In this document: piece by piece, positions 1 to 10,267 of the stretch
How the letters are laid out: each line of letters begins with the position of its first letter
Position numbering within the stretch: the first letter of the stretch is position 1
Source of the DNA: Acorus gramineus
Lineage: Eukaryota; Streptophyta; Magnoliopsida; Acorales; Acoraceae
Reading direction: 5' to 3'
DNA length: 64,000 nt
NCBI GenBank assembly: GCA_030737835.1
Contig: JAUJYN010000020.1
Location: 2,294,001-2,358,000 of the forward strand
Translations under genes and position numbers: made by a program
Notes under the pieces: model-generated
Told to the model about the DNA's origin: nothing
The model's database searches: none
What the model saw: the letters and a program-made list of their open reading frames with translations, nothing else

Positions 1-1153
1 GTCGTCCGTGTTGAAGCGGCCCGGGTTGTAGCTGTCCTGACAGAGGGCCCCCACCTGTAGGTACTATCGATGCATGCGGCAAGATGTACTGATCATGGGG
101 GTATACCAGGTAGAGGCTACCCGGGAGAGGGCTAACGAATGATATTGTGAGCATCAAATCGTTCTCCCCTTCGTTGGATCCGATGTAGGAACTCCCCGGC
201 ATTGGAAAAGCTGTCCTGACAGAGGGCTCCCATCCGTAGGTACCACCGATGCGTTCGGAAGCGTACTGATCATGGGAGTATACCAGGTAGAGGCTACGCG
301 GGGAAAGGGCTACCGGTGGACCAAGGGTGTAGAGGAGTCTAATCTCTCCAAAAGTCCTATGTCACCTCTAAAGGGTGAGGGTGAGGATGAGATGAAGACA
401 CGTCGCCGCGTGACCCATTCGTTGTTCGTCCGTTCCCATAGTTGTTGGGTCCGGTTGCGTATCGATGTTCAAAGACATCGTTGGGCAGTTATCTCGATGT
501 AGATGATCCAGTAGTGTTGTGTAGACCAGTAATTCCGCGTCTCTTCGATCAACGGTATGGTCTCTCCCCAAAAGTCCCAAGAGTCTTCCTCCGGGAGTGA
601 GGGTGAGGGCGAGGTTGGTCGCGCCGCCGCGTGACCCTGTTATCCATGGGTTTTCCACCCATGTTTTTCCTTGAAAGGAAATTGCTTTTGTATTGAACTG
701 TTGTATTGGTGATTGGTTTCCAGCCTCTCATTGAGCTTGTAGGTCACCCCTCGCTTACTGTTTCTTTTCAGCGGCAGTGTTGGGCGTGGAGGTGGAGGTT
801 CCCTGTGGTGTGGTCTTATGGGCGTGGAGCGTTCTTCCAGCGGGTGGCGAGTGTGAGGCTGTCAACAGTGCTAGAGTCATTTTATGTATTGTAAATCGTG
901 CATGTGGCACAGGTTGTATGTTATTTGGACTAGGCTTGGCTCCACAGGACAGTGATTGTGTATTCGAGTCTGTAATAATGTTTTTGGTTTACAGACATTG
1001 TTGATATCTTAAGCTTCCTTTTTTCAGTCAGTTATCATTATCATTGCTTTGCCACCTTGTGTGTTGTTGTTGGACTCTTTGTTGACCTCAGGTATTGATA
1101 GCTGATATTTCATTATTGCCACGTCTCGGGGACGGCCGCCCTGGGGCGTGACA
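1..1153 (+). repeat. 3' part of a chromovirus LTR (type B), truncated by the window edge
   Basis: The segment ends in GGGGCGTGACA at 1153, the terminus shared by the long LTRs of this window. It matches the end of the LTR at 8450-9595, including the repeated bracket CTGTCCTGACAGAGGG, the GTGAGGGTGAGGG block near 596-616 and the final block before the CA end. Gag sequence of a Tat-lineage element follows directly at 1154, so this is the right end of a plus-strand LTR or element inserted there. Its left end and target duplication lie outside the window. Confidence 0.8.
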
Positions 1154-1158
1154 TGAAG

Positions 1159-1794
1159 GAATATGTTCCTATCGAGAGGGCCCCAGCTTCCAGTGAGCGG
1201 CATGTGATGAACATTGACCCTAATACATCCGCGGGGATCATTGAATTCATTTTTGGAGGCGTACCGCATTACGTCACGCCAAAAAGTGCCCGTCGAGATT
1301 CAAGCAAGATGTAGGTCTCCTTCGAAATGATGCAGATCGACTAGGAGCCGAAACTGGTCGTAAAAAGACAAAGAAGTGGTGATGAAGGAGCCATCACTTT
1401 CTCTGACGCCGACCTGGAAGGAGTCCAAGCCCCGCACTCGGACGCTCTGGTAATCACCCTGCGTATCTCTAATTTTGACGTTAAGAGAATTCTCGTTGAT
1501 ACAGGAAGCTCGGCCGACATCCTCTTCATGAAACCCTTTCTTCGGATGGGGTTAAAAGCCGCTGACCTCACTCCAACGAAGGACCCTCTGGTCGCATTCA
1601 ACGGAGCACGAGTCATCCCCGCTGGACAAATCACACTGTCGGTTCGAGCAGGGAATCAGACCACTATGACGGAGTTCACTATCATGGACCTCCCGTCTCC
1701 ATACAACGCCATCATCAGACGCACCTGGCTGGCGGCGATGAAGGTCCGTCTACGTACCATCAACGGCTCCGTTTCTCCACGGCCAAGGGGATAA
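1159..1794 (+). pseudogene. Tat-lineage gag C-terminus and aspartic protease remnant
   Basis: One reading frame runs from about 1159 to 1794 with an early stop near 1310 (codon after Lys-Met). Its end is a retropepsin-type protease: ILVDTGSSADILF (about 1490-1530) carries the Asp-Thr-Gly active-site triad, and the flap-like IPAGQITL and later TIMDLPSPYNAII segments follow in the expected order. This layout, with a linker to RT rather than a chromovirus-type junction, fits the Tat/Retand group of Ty3/gypsy elements. The upstream gag is missing because another LTR ends at 1153. It is the left-most surviving part of the host element that contains all insertions up to about 36 kb. The assignment to Tat is inference from family memory. 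Confidence 0.75.
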
Positions 1795-2786
1795 TGGAAA
1801 TTCGAGGAGACCAAGTTGCCGTGAAACGGTGCTACATGGCGGCGATGGCAGGGAAGTCGGCCCTACCAGACTTCGAGGAGCAGCCTGAGGACGGAGAAAT
1901 TCATCCAAAAAGGTAGCAATTACTGCAGAACCGAGTCAAGGTCGATAAGCGTTGACCCGGTCCCGAAGACAGGGTCCTTGAAGACCTCGAGAAGGTTCTG
2001 ATAGACCCCTTTGACCCCGAGAAATACTTTCTCGTCGAGAGTTTACTCTCCGCAGAAGAGAGAAAGGCGATACTCGACTAGAATAGGGACATCTTCGCCT
2101 AGAAGCCTCAAGACATGCTGGGAATTGATCCTGAGGTGGCAAGCCTCAAGACAGAAGCAGCGACGAATGGCCACCACACATGCCGAGGCGGTGCGGGACG
2201 AGGTGAATAAACTCCTGGCCGCAGGGTTCATACGTGAAGTGCGACACCCCGAGTGGCTGGCCAACACCGTGGTGGTTCCAAAGAAGAACAAGAAGTGGCG
2301 GGTCTGCGTGGACTTCACCGACCTGAACAGCGCATGTTCGAAGGACAGCTTCCCACTTCTAAAGATCGACCAACTGGTGGACTCCTCATCGGGTAATGAA
2401 CTAATGAGTTTTATGGATGCTTATTCAAGCTACCTCCAGATCCCAATGCACAAGCCCGACCAGGAGAGGACAGCGTTCATAACCCCTACGGGCATTTATT
2501 GCTATAAAGTGATGCCGTTCAAGTTAAAGAACGCAGGGGCCACTTATCAAATTGGTAAGACTGTTGTAGTCTACATCGACAACATGATGGTAAAAAGTGA
2601 GTGCCGAGTTGACCACTTGGCCCACATGGAAGAAGTCTTTGCTGTGTTGCGTAAGTACCGCCTCAAACTAAACGCGATGAAATGCTCCTTTGGAGTCACC
2701 TCAGGCAAGTTTTTGGGGTACCTAACGACGCAGCGAGGAATCGAAGCCAACCCTGACCAAATCAACGCGATACTGGAGATGGAGCC
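1795..2786 (+). pseudogene. Tat-lineage reverse transcriptase, N-terminal and palm part
   Basis: The linker after the protease (1795-2150) is open apart from several nonsense codons. From 2154 the RT palm/finger domain is clear: EVRHPEWLANTVVVPKKNKK, then KWRVCVDFTDLNSACSKDSF, then FMDAYSSYLQIPMHKPDQ with the first catalytic Asp, and ERTAFITPTGIYCYKVMPF. The catalytic box near 2569-2583 reads Tyr-Ile-Asp-Asn, so the second aspartate is lost. About ten residues normally present between GATYQ and IGKT are also missing. Both changes should abolish polymerase activity. The frame runs up to 2786, where an LTR inserts, and resumes in frame at 9596. Dead but well preserved. Confidence 0.85.
2782..2786. 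repeat. Target-site duplication, left copy (GAGCC)
   Basis: GAGCC directly precedes the LTR start TGTTATGCC at 2787 and is repeated at 9596-9600 right after the GTGACA end. Five base pairs is the size expected for Ty3/gypsy integrase. It shows that 2787-9595 entered the RT gene as one outer insertion. Confidence 0.9.
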
Positions 2787-3425
2787 TGTTATGCCTGTGT
2801 CATTTGGAGCCATTTCGGTTAAGCCTTGGTCACATCTGGCTCATTCAGGCCTTTTTATTTTTTGATCGGTGTCGCTAAAATTTTAGCTTTTAACCACCTA
2901 TGGAAGTTGGAGTACTCTGATTGAAAATCTAACTGCATATTATGGGTCCTGGTACCATTTTGTACTACCCATAAAAATTTCAGTGAATTCCGATAACATT
3001 TTGAAAAATATGCAGTTCCGAATCGCATCTGGATTTGGCTGTTACTGGGTTTCGGTGGCTGAGATATTTTTGAGTGTGTGGTGCTTCTCCGCACGCTTCC
3101 CAATAAAGCAAAAATGAGTGGTTGAGTGAGGGTGAGCCTAACCCTAACCTCACCACCCCCTTATGGTCACCCCAAAACACTATTTAGGCATGACCATTTT
3201 GCCCTCTCTCCCTCTTTCCCTCTCTCCGAACTCGTGGATCTCGCTTTCTCTCCCTTTCTTGGTCTTTTTTTCCCCTCTTTGTGTGTGTGGAGAAGGAGAA
3301 GGAAGAAGCAATGAAGGAGAAGGTGAAGAAGGAAGCACAAGAAGGTGTTTGTGCAAGTTGTTGTTGTTGTTGTTGATTCTCTTCTCTCAAGCGCCCACTC
3401 ATGCCTCCCCCCCCCTGTTTTGCAG

Positions 3426-3537
3426 CCAAAGAAGGCCGAGGAGGGCTGTGGAAGTGGTGGTAGTCGTGGTGGTGGTTGAGGTGGTCGCGGGTGCATCGAG
3501 GGCCCCTGAATCTCCCCCTTTCATTCCCCCTCCCTTG
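3426..3537 (+). other. Putative LTR leader exon 2 (module 1)
   Basis: CTGTTTTGCAG ends at 3425 and CCCTTG/GTGAGC starts a donor at 3538, giving a 112-nt exon-like block. It matches in position and flanks the 93-103-nt blocks of the other long LTRs (for example 47134-47236 and 53006-53108). No coding role is evident. Splicing is inference from sequence only. Confidence 0.45.
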
Positions 3538-4584
3538 GTGAGCGCTTCTTCTTCTTTTCTTTGGTTTTTCATGGCTTTGGGGGTTGTTGGGAAGTCATGC
3601 ATGCTAGGTAGTTGGTTTAGGGTGAGTGGGGACTGTGGGGGATGTTGTGTCTGTGTCATTTGGAGCGCTCTGTTTGAAGATTTGGGTACATAATTTTTCC
3701 CTAAGTTATGTATTCCTGATTTGGCTTTTGGATTTGATTTTGTAAAAATCCAAGATGAATAGGTTTAATTATGATTTTATTATAAGATGTCTAGTTTTGA
3801 GTTAGCTTTCGCACAGAAGTGGAATTAGCTCAACTGGATTCTTGTAGTAAAAGTTATGGGTATTTTTCCAAGTATACCCCTGGGATGGAAATTCTGGTAG
3901 CAGCCCTGTTCCATGTTCGGCTCTAATTTCGGATTAGCTAGAGGGATTATCTGATCATGGCATAAACATGAAAGTTGTAGATAATCTTCTTAGCTTTCCA
4001 TCGGTCTTGGAATCAAGCAATTCGGAACTGTATCGGGGAAGTTATGGCTGTTCCAGTGAAGCTTGCGCAGAATTTCTAGTCGGAGGGCGACTTAGTAATT
4101 TCCCCTTAGATATTTTGCATAAATATCTTCTCTCTCTCTCTCCCCTCCCAAATCACCTCGTCGAAAACCATTTTTTTGGCCCTCTCTTTCTCTCATTCAT
4201 GCCCACCAAGTGTTTGATAAAATGATTCAATGAGAAGATGAGGAGGAGGTGGTGGAGGAAGAAGAGGTTTGTGCTTGTGTGTTGTTGATGTTGTTTGTTC
4301 TCCCCTATCTCAAGCTCCCTTTCCATGGATCTCTCCCCCCCTGTTTTGCTGCCATGAGGAGGCTGAGGAGAGGCCGAGGAGAGGTGGTGGCGGTGGTGGT
4401 TCCGGCGGCGGCGTTTCGGTGCGCGAAGGGCCCCGAACCTCCCCCTTTTCTTTTCCCTCCCAAGGTGAGCTCCTCCCCTCCTTTTTCTTGGTTTTCTTGG
4501 CTTAAAGGGGTGTTGGGAAGGTCATGCATGTTGGGTAGGTGTGTTAGGGAGTGTGTGAGGGGTTGGGGAGGGTTAAAAAGAGGT

Positions 4585-5125
4585 TAGAGTGGGCTGGGCG
4601 CGCGCTGGGCGCGGTCTGCGCGCGTGCGCGCGCAGGCATGCGCGCAGTCGGGCGCTGGCGGGCGCGCAGACGCGCGCGGGCGCTGGCGCGCGGGTGCGCG
4701 CGGGTGCTGGCGCGAGCGGGGGTGCGCGCGGGAGTGCGCGCGGGGGCGCGCGGGCGCGCGCGGCGCGCGAGCGTGCGCGCCCGGCCAGTGCGCCTGGGCG
4801 CTGGGCAGGGAACCAGTGCGCGCGCGCGTGTGCATGCGCGTGCGTGCGCGTGCTGGGGCGTGCTGGGGCATGCTGGGGCATTCTGGGGCAGTGCGCGGTG
4901 CGCGGGCGCGCGCGAGCGTGCGCGTGCGTGCGGGTGCGCGTCTTGGCGCGCGGGCAGGCGCGCGGCAGTGCGCCGATGGTGCCGGGGTGTGTGCGTGCGT
5001 GCGCATTCGTGCGTGTGCATGCGGGGGGCCATGCGAATGGCTGCCCGAGGGTTCGGGTAGGTGTCGGTGCACTCGGACTCGCGTGCGTACGCGCGTGCTC
5101 GCATGCGTGCGAGCCCGTATGCATG
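4585..5125. repeat. GC-rich alternating purine/pyrimidine tract (LTR intron-like)
   Basis: Dense GCGCGC/GTGCGC alternation with no stable reading frame runs through this stretch, giving overlapping long open frames on both strands that encode only Ala/Arg/Gly/His-type low complexity. It sits between the exon-2-like donor and the micro-exon in the LTR. It ends in a near-palindrome GCTCGCATGCGTGCGAGC (about 5098-5115) that recurs at 7112-7129 and, inverted, near 61650. Such sequence can adopt Z-DNA. It is not protein coding. Confidence 0.75.
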
Positions 5126-5208
5126 CTTATCCGAGTTTTGGGTATTTCTGTGCATTTCTATGTATAAATTGTGTGGTTTCTCACCCAGTTGATTACCCTA
5201 TCTTGCAG

Positions 5209-5244
5209 ATCTTGACGGACGGTCGCGCGACGACCCGATCTCCG
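5209..5244 (+). other. 36-nt micro-exon-like block in LTR (copy 1)
   Basis: The block is flanked by TTGCAG and GTGAGTGG and contains the perfect 10-bp palindrome GTCGCGCGAC. Length and both flanks recur in six further LTR copies in this window (see 47930, 54658, 39622, 58197, 61522; 37 nt at 7226). Confidence 0.55.
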
Positions 5245-6013
5245 GTGAGTGGGATAATCCAACCCAGTAGAGAGTTGTTATACACACTTGGGCGTATACC
5301 GACCTCTCCTGGGGCAGCAGGGATGAATATTGACATGTTGTAATGTGTATATCATGTGAGCATGATTTAATTGTAGAATGCATGTTACCCTAGACTTTGC
5401 ATGTTAGGGACTTGCACCCTTAGGATATGTGTATGAGCCATGCACCATGTCCCCTGTTTCCATGCTAGGAAGCCCGACCGATGCATGTGCCCTACTAGTT
5501 TATTTATTAAATTAAATGCTAGTAAATGTTAATTGCATGCTTTAGTGAATATTATAGGGGAGGGGCCTTGCGAGGACAGCGGTGAGACCCGGGATAGGGT
5601 ACACCGTGTTCCTTGTTTGGTTGTCAGGGCGTCCTATAACGGGAACTCACGCTGCCCTCCCGAGTTTCTTTCCCCCAATGATATTCCACCCTTGTTATAA
5701 CTTATGCATGTTCCCCGCATCTTAGTTATGCGCCCTGGTGGTGTTCTGAGGAATTCAGGACACTAGAGTTGTTAGGATGTGCTGTCTGCGGATCCGAGTG
5801 GATCATATGCGATGGATAGGCTGTTCTGTTCCCTTCGTTGGATCCGTGTAGAGACTACCTCAGCGTTAGACAGGTCGTCCCGTGCAGGGGCTCCCAGTAG
5901 TAGGCGCCTCCTGATTTGGTAGAAGGACTGTGCTGAACGTGGGAGTGGCCAAACGACCTACGGAGTGTGGAGAGACTATCGGTGGACCAAGGGTGACCAA
6001 CAGCCTGGTCAGT

Positions 6014-6250
6014 CCCAAGAGCCTAAGTCACCTGTTGAGAGGTGAGGGTGAGGGTATGGTGGGCCGGCGATGTGGCGACCCACTGGATAGTAAGTCCCAA
6101 TATCCTTGGTCAGCCATTGAGGGTGATGGTGAGGGTGTAGCGGGTTGGCTGAAGCGACCCGCTGGTTTTGTGCAGTTAGTCCCAATATCCTTGGTCACCC
6201 ATTGAGGGTGAGGGTGAGGGTGTAGTGGGTTGGCGGTAGCGACCCACTAG
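6014..6250 (+). repeat. Intra-LTR tandem repeat, three units of about 75-85 bp
   Basis: Each unit starts with AGTCCCAAKAKCCT, passes through GGTGAGGGTGAGGGTRT, and ends with a GGCGATGTGGCGACCCACTGG-like tail. Copy number varies between LTRs: three here and at 55436-55705, two at 48735-48895 and in the solo LTR near 57005-57140, one in the LTR at 38387. It is a useful minisatellite marker of these LTRs. Confidence 0.75.
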
Positions 6251-6356
6251 GTTGCGGAATTGTTATCTTTTGTGGTTTTGGTAATGAGATTTTGGACGTT
6301 AAGGATTTTCTGGTTGTGGTCAATATTGTCTGTGATGCATGGGTTGTGCTGTTCAC

Positions 6357-6396
6357 TGAGCGTGTGGCTCACCCCTCGCACAATATTTTTCTTCAG
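6357..6396 (+). promoter_or_regulatory. Conserved hairpin plus acceptor-like site near LTR end
   Basis: TGAGC-GTGTG-GCTCA forms a 5-bp stem with a 5-nt loop, followed by CCCCTCGCA, a T-rich tract and CTTCAG ending at 6396. The same module recurs in all long LTRs and, with a 7-nt loop, in the sequence-diverged LTR of the 24849-34582 element. Confidence 0.5.
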
Positions 6397-6824
6397 TGTC
6401 ATCTGAGTCGGATCTGGAGGAGGAGCTCCCCGAGGGACTTCATCAGTAGCGGAGTAGCGCCACGTCCCGCGAGTATCAGAGGCTATCAGCATCCCTTCAT
6501 GCCTGTATGCATTATTTTTCCATGCTTGGGCACGCGTTTGTGTTGTATTTGGATGTCTTTGTATGTATATTGGCTCTCACAGGACATGTGATTATGTATG
6601 GAGTCTGTAGTGTGTTTTGATTACAGATTCAGTCTTTAGCTTCCGCATTTGGTGTATATATCATGTCAGCCCTGCTTTTGTTGTCTGTGTGTCATTCTGG
6701 TTGCTTGTGTATGATAAATTATTGACCTCCTGTGTAGATTCTGATATTTTATATACACTTGCCGCGTACCGGGGACGCCCGGGGCGTGACAGGGGAGGGG
6801 TTAAAGGGGTTAAATGGTGGCTGG

Positions 6825-7140
6825 GCGCGCGCGCAGGTCAGTCCGCGTGCAGGTGCGCGCGTAGAGGGGCGTAGGCAAGTGCAGTCGGGCGCGTAGGCGG
6901 GTGCGTGCGCGTGCACGCGGGGTGTTGGCAGGCGCACGGTGCGCGCGGGCCGTGCGCGCGGGTAGAACGTCTGGGTGCGCGGCAGGGCGCCAGCAGGCTC
7001 AGGGGCGTGTGTGCGCGTGCATGCGCGTGCGTACGCGTGCGGGGCCACACGTGTGGCTGCCCGAGAGCTCAGGTAGGTGCCGGGGTGCTCGGACATGCGT
7101 GCGTACGTGTATGCTCGCATGCGTGCGAGCCCGTATACTG
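6825..7140. repeat. GC-rich alternating tract, second LTR unit
   Basis: Same class of GCGCGT/GTGCGTGCGC sequence as 4585-5125, ending in the same near-palindrome at about 7112-7129 before the exon-like block at 7226. Open frames here on both strands are compositional artefacts. Confidence 0.7.
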
Positions 7141-7225
7141 GCATGTCTAAGTTTTTGGTATTTCTAGTAATTTCTAAGTGTTATAATATGATTTTACTCA
7201 CCATTCTGATGCCCTTACCTTGTAG

Positions 7226-7262
7226 ATCTCGTCAGATGGGATGCGCGAGGTCCTAGGTTGCG
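7226..7262 (+). other. Micro-exon-like block in LTR (37-nt variant)
   Basis: Flanked by CCTTGTAG and GTGAGTGG. It is one nucleotide longer and more diverged inside than the other six copies, which suggests an older or relaxed copy. Confidence 0.45.
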
Positions 7263-9170
7263 GTGAGTGGTTTGATCCAACCCCTCGAGATGCGCTCGAC
7301 GCGCGTAGTCGTGCGTCGTGCATCGATGGGGCACCCTAGCTATACTACTTGTGTAGATAAGTAGTATGGCCATGCTTAAACTATAATAGGTTAGATATCT
7401 TGCATGCTAGGCTTATATTGCATGTATTGTATCCATGTATGAATGATTGTATCGCATGCGCCCCTCTAGTATGGGCATGTATTTCTGTAATGTGTATGGA
7501 TGTATAGAATAGGGCATGCCTTAGGTAGTATTGTAATACTACTCCTACCATATTAATTGGAATATCCAGCATGATTAAGTCTGGGTTAATAATGGGCACA
7601 CGCCTAATATTCCCTTGCGATAAGACTCGAGGGCGTGGTGTAGTTATTGCGCCCATGATAATGGGGCAAAGCTATGACCAACTTCAAGAGATGATGAGCT
7701 CTCTCTCGCCCTCTCCCTCTGCATGAACTGAGTAAGTAGATGCGATTTCCTACTCGACTCAGGTTCGTTTGGAATATTGGCATGCACCTGTTAGTGCGCG
7801 AGATCACGCTTGACCCTTCCTTTTTAAGTTGGTGATATCCAACGCATTTTAGAGTATAGCTTGTATGCTTATATACTTGTATGAGGTATGCTTATATGCT
7901 TGCACGCTTGTATGCATGTTGTATGATTTGTTGTTTATGATGTAAATCCATGTTAGGGGATACCCTTATAGTCAATTATTAGATGATCGTGCATATGGTT
8001 CATGCACATAGCTATGATATGATTCTCCTGTTATATATATGCACATGTTAAAACTAATTAGGCCTATCTGAAATAGGCGTGGGTACAACCCGCTGTCGGG
8101 ATGTACCTCATTAGTTAGTGCGTGAGCGATGTAATTGCCCCTGCATCTGTGTGATGCACTTGAATGGAATTCAGGAGAATTCATTTGCTGTATTGGTTTT
8201 GTTGAACCGGTGGCTATGGCATTAAGTTAGGCCTACCCATGCTAGGCGTATATGAACTGCCGGTTGGGTTATATGCCTTGGGCTTATTTCTGCGTGAGAG
8301 CAGAGGTAAACCCTCATGTTCTAGCGACGCACCCGTGTGGGAGTAAAAGAGTATTCGATATCATCGATATGTGATTATCGAGAGTAGCCCATAGGGTTCA
8401 CCTTGCAAACGTGGGGTGCTTCCTGCCGACATCATCGTGCGTCGAACACCCCAGTGTTGAAGTTGTCCTGTTTGGGTGCCACCACTTGTAGGTGCTACTG
8501 ATGCGTATCGCGGTACGCATCGGGCTGATGTATCGATCGTGGAAGGCCAACAGGTAGAGGCTACATGGGAAAGAGCTACTGGATGATTTTGCGAGCGTGG
8601 AATCATTCTCCCCTTCTTTGGATCCGCGTTGAAGCTACCCGATGTTAAAGCTGTCCTGACAGAGGGCTCCCACCTGTAGGTACTACCGATGCGTTCGGCA
8701 GATGTACTGATCATGGGAGTATACCAGGTAGAGGCTACTCGGGAGAGGGCTACCAGATGACGAAGGGTGTAGAACAAAAGGTTTTCTTCCAACAGTCCTG
8801 AGTCACCCATAGGGGTGAGGGTGAGGATGAAGTGAAGTCACGTCGCCACGTGACCCATTCGTTTTTCGTCCGTTCCCATAGTTGTTGGGTCCGGTTACGT
8901 ATCGATGTTCAGAGACATCGTTGGGCAGTTATCGCGATATAGATGATCCAGTAGTGTTGTGTAGACCAGTAATTCCGCGTCTCTTCGACCAACGGTATGG
9001 TCTCTCCCCAAAAGTCCCAAGAGTCTTCCTCCGGGAGTGAGGGTGAGGGTGAGGTTGGTCGCGCCGCCGCGTGACCTTGTTATCCATTGGGTTTCCACCC
9101 ATGTTTTCCTTGAAAGGAAATTACCTTAACATTGAACTGTTGTAATGGTGATTGGTTTTTAGCCACTCAC

Positions 9171-9210
9171 TGAGCTTGTAGCTCACCCCTCGCATACTGT
9201 TTCCTTTCAG
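9171..9210 (+). promoter_or_regulatory. Hairpin plus acceptor-like site, type-B version
   Basis: TGAGC-TTGTA-GCTCA is followed by CCCCTCGCATACTG and TTTCCTTTCAG ending at 9210. The loop sequence differs from the copy at 6357 but the stem is kept. Confidence 0.5.
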
Positions 9211-9595
9211 GGGCAGTGTTGGGCGTGGAGCTTGAGTTCCCGGTGGCGTGGTCCAATGTGCATGGAACGTTCTGTCTGGCGGGTGGCGAGTGCGAGGCTG
9301 TCAGCAGTCCTAGAGTCATTTTATGTATTGTAAATCGTGCATGTGGCACATGTTGTATTTTATTTGGACTAGACTTGGCTCTCACAGGATAGTGATTGTG
9401 TATTCGAGTCTGTAATAATGTTTTTGGTTTACAAACATTGTTGATATCTTATGCTTCCGCTTTTCAATCAGTTACCATTTATCTTTGCCTTGCCACCTTG
9501 TGTGTTGTTGTTGGAGTCTTTGTTGACCTCAGGTATTGATAGCTGATACTTTATATATTACCGTGTCTCGGGGACGGCTGCCCTGGGGCGTGACA

Positions 9596-9600
9596 GAGCC
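9596..9600. repeat. Target-site duplication, right copy (GAGCC)
   Basis: Second copy of the 5-bp duplication flanking 2787-9595. It directly continues the interrupted RT reading frame. Confidence 0.9.
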
Positions 9601-9880
9601 CTCACGGAACAAAAAGGAGGTACAGAAGCTGGCGGGGAGGTTGGCCGCTCTCAATCGATTCATCTCTAGGCCCACTGATCGATGCCAGCCATTCATCCAA
9701 TTGCTGCGGAAGGCTCAGAGATTCGAATTGATGCCAAAGTGTCAGAAGGCATTTGAAGAAATAAAAAAGTACCTCAGCACACCGCCACTTTTGGTATGCT
9801 CTTCCATAGGAGACATTCTGCTCCTCTACATTGTAGCCTCCGAGCACGCTGTTAGCTCCGCGCTACTGAAGGATATCAAC

Positions 9881-9896
9881 GGGGGGGGGGGGGGGG
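9881..9896. repeat. Poly(G)16 homopolymer
   Basis: Sixteen consecutive G interrupt the Tat RNase H frame between ALLKDIN and AIYYASKAL. This is either replication slippage after the element died or a homopolymer assembly artefact. Confidence 0.85.
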
Positions 9897-10267
9897 TAGA
9901 GGGCAATCTACTATGCAAGTAAGGCGCTGAGCGGGGCGGAGACCAGGTATTCCCGCATCGAGAAGCTTGCGAATGCCTTGCTCGTTTCCGCCCAGAAACT
10001 TCGCCATTACTTCCATGTCCATATGATCCATGTCATCACCGACTCGCCTCTCAAAGCTGGATTGCAAAAGGCGGGTGTCGCAGGACGATTGCTTAAATTG
10101 GCGGTGGAGCTCTCACCTTTTGATATCCACTATCAGCCCAAGAGTGCAATCAAAGGGCAGGTCGTCGCAGACATCATCGCCGACCTTACACCTGCCCAGC
10201 AGCAGGTCTGTTTAATCTCCGACTGCAGGCCAATCTCCTGGACACTCCATGTCGACAGGGCGTCCAA

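Larger units (their letters stand above)
2787..6791 (+). repeat. First LTR unit in the composite, with two GA-rich exon-like modules
   Basis: It begins with the type-B start and ends with a complete LTR terminus GGGGCGTGACA. Two related GA/GGT-rich modules occur, one around 3290-3610 and one around 4235-4540. Each ends in a donor-like G/GTGAGC (3538 and about 4464) and a following GTCATGCATGYTRGGTAG motif. Between them is an AT-richer stretch (3690-4120) that reappears at 53476 in another LTR. After 4585 come a GC-rich tract, a 36-nt exon-like block, a tandem-repeat block and the terminal hairpin/acceptor module. Spurious ORFs in this unit are low-complexity translations. Confidence 0.65.
2787..9595 (+). 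mobile_element. Composite LTR insertion (solo-LTR type, rearranged) in Tat RT
   Basis: The block starts TGTTATGCCTGTGTC, ends GGGGCGTGACA and is flanked by perfect GAGCC duplications, yet contains no PBS, gag, pol or polypurine tract. Its total length of 6.8 kb is about twice the 3.4-kb type-B LTRs at 10689-14133 and 16863-20310. A second LTR terminus (GTGACA at 6791) lies inside, directly followed by GC-rich mid-LTR sequence. The simplest reading is a solo LTR that received a second, related LTR whose own start was lost by recombination between similar GA-rich segments. An alternative is unequal recombination between two LTR subtypes. Confidence 0.75.
6792..9595 (+). repeat. Second, 5'-truncated LTR unit of the composite
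   Basis: It starts abruptly with GGGGAGGGGTTAAAGGGG, matching GC-rich mid-LTR sequence rather than an LTR start. It then runs through an exon-like block (7226-7262), a section shared with the type-B LTRs (about 7540-8600, inverse of 11700-12890), the GTGAGGGTGAGGG block (9037-9060) and the terminus at 9595. Because its end carries the GAGCC duplication, this unit and the 2787 start probably belong to the outer, older LTR. Confidence 0.65.
9596..10267 (+). pseudogene. Tat-lineage RT end, RNase H and start of second RNase H
   Basis: The RT thumb/connection frame resumes here exactly in phase with 2786 after one GAGCC copy. KLAGRLAALNRFISRPTDRC and FEEIKKYLSTPPLLV lead into RNase H (LYIVASEHAVSSALL). 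A run of 16 G at 9881 shifts the frame. RNase H continues as AIYYASKALSG, then IEKLANALLVSAQKLRHYF, and a TDSPLK box. From about 10222 WTLHVDRASN looks like the start of the extra archaeal-type RNase H typical of the Tat lineage. It stops at about 10267 where the minus-strand element begins, so the rest of this domain and the integrase core are absent. Confidence 0.8.

Noticed and set aside
590..640. Telomere-like G-rich repeats (GTGAGGGTGAGGG)
   Set aside because: The plant telomere unit is TTTAGGG. This block is a minisatellite restricted to LTRs with at most a few units.
3163..3693. 176-codon ORF in the LTR with a Val-rich central run
   Set aside because: It falls in a GA/GGT-rich LTR module shared with non-coding copies, has no recognisable domain, and its frame is not kept in related LTRs.
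4544..5343. Several overlapping long ORFs (up to 239 codons) on both strands
   Set aside because: All lie in a GCGCGT-rich tract, are open on both strands simultaneously, and encode only Ala/Arg/Gly/His/Thr low complexity. Stop codons are simply rare in such composition. The same applies at 39600-40265, 47291-47936, 54098-54771, 58193-59168 and 61444-62109.
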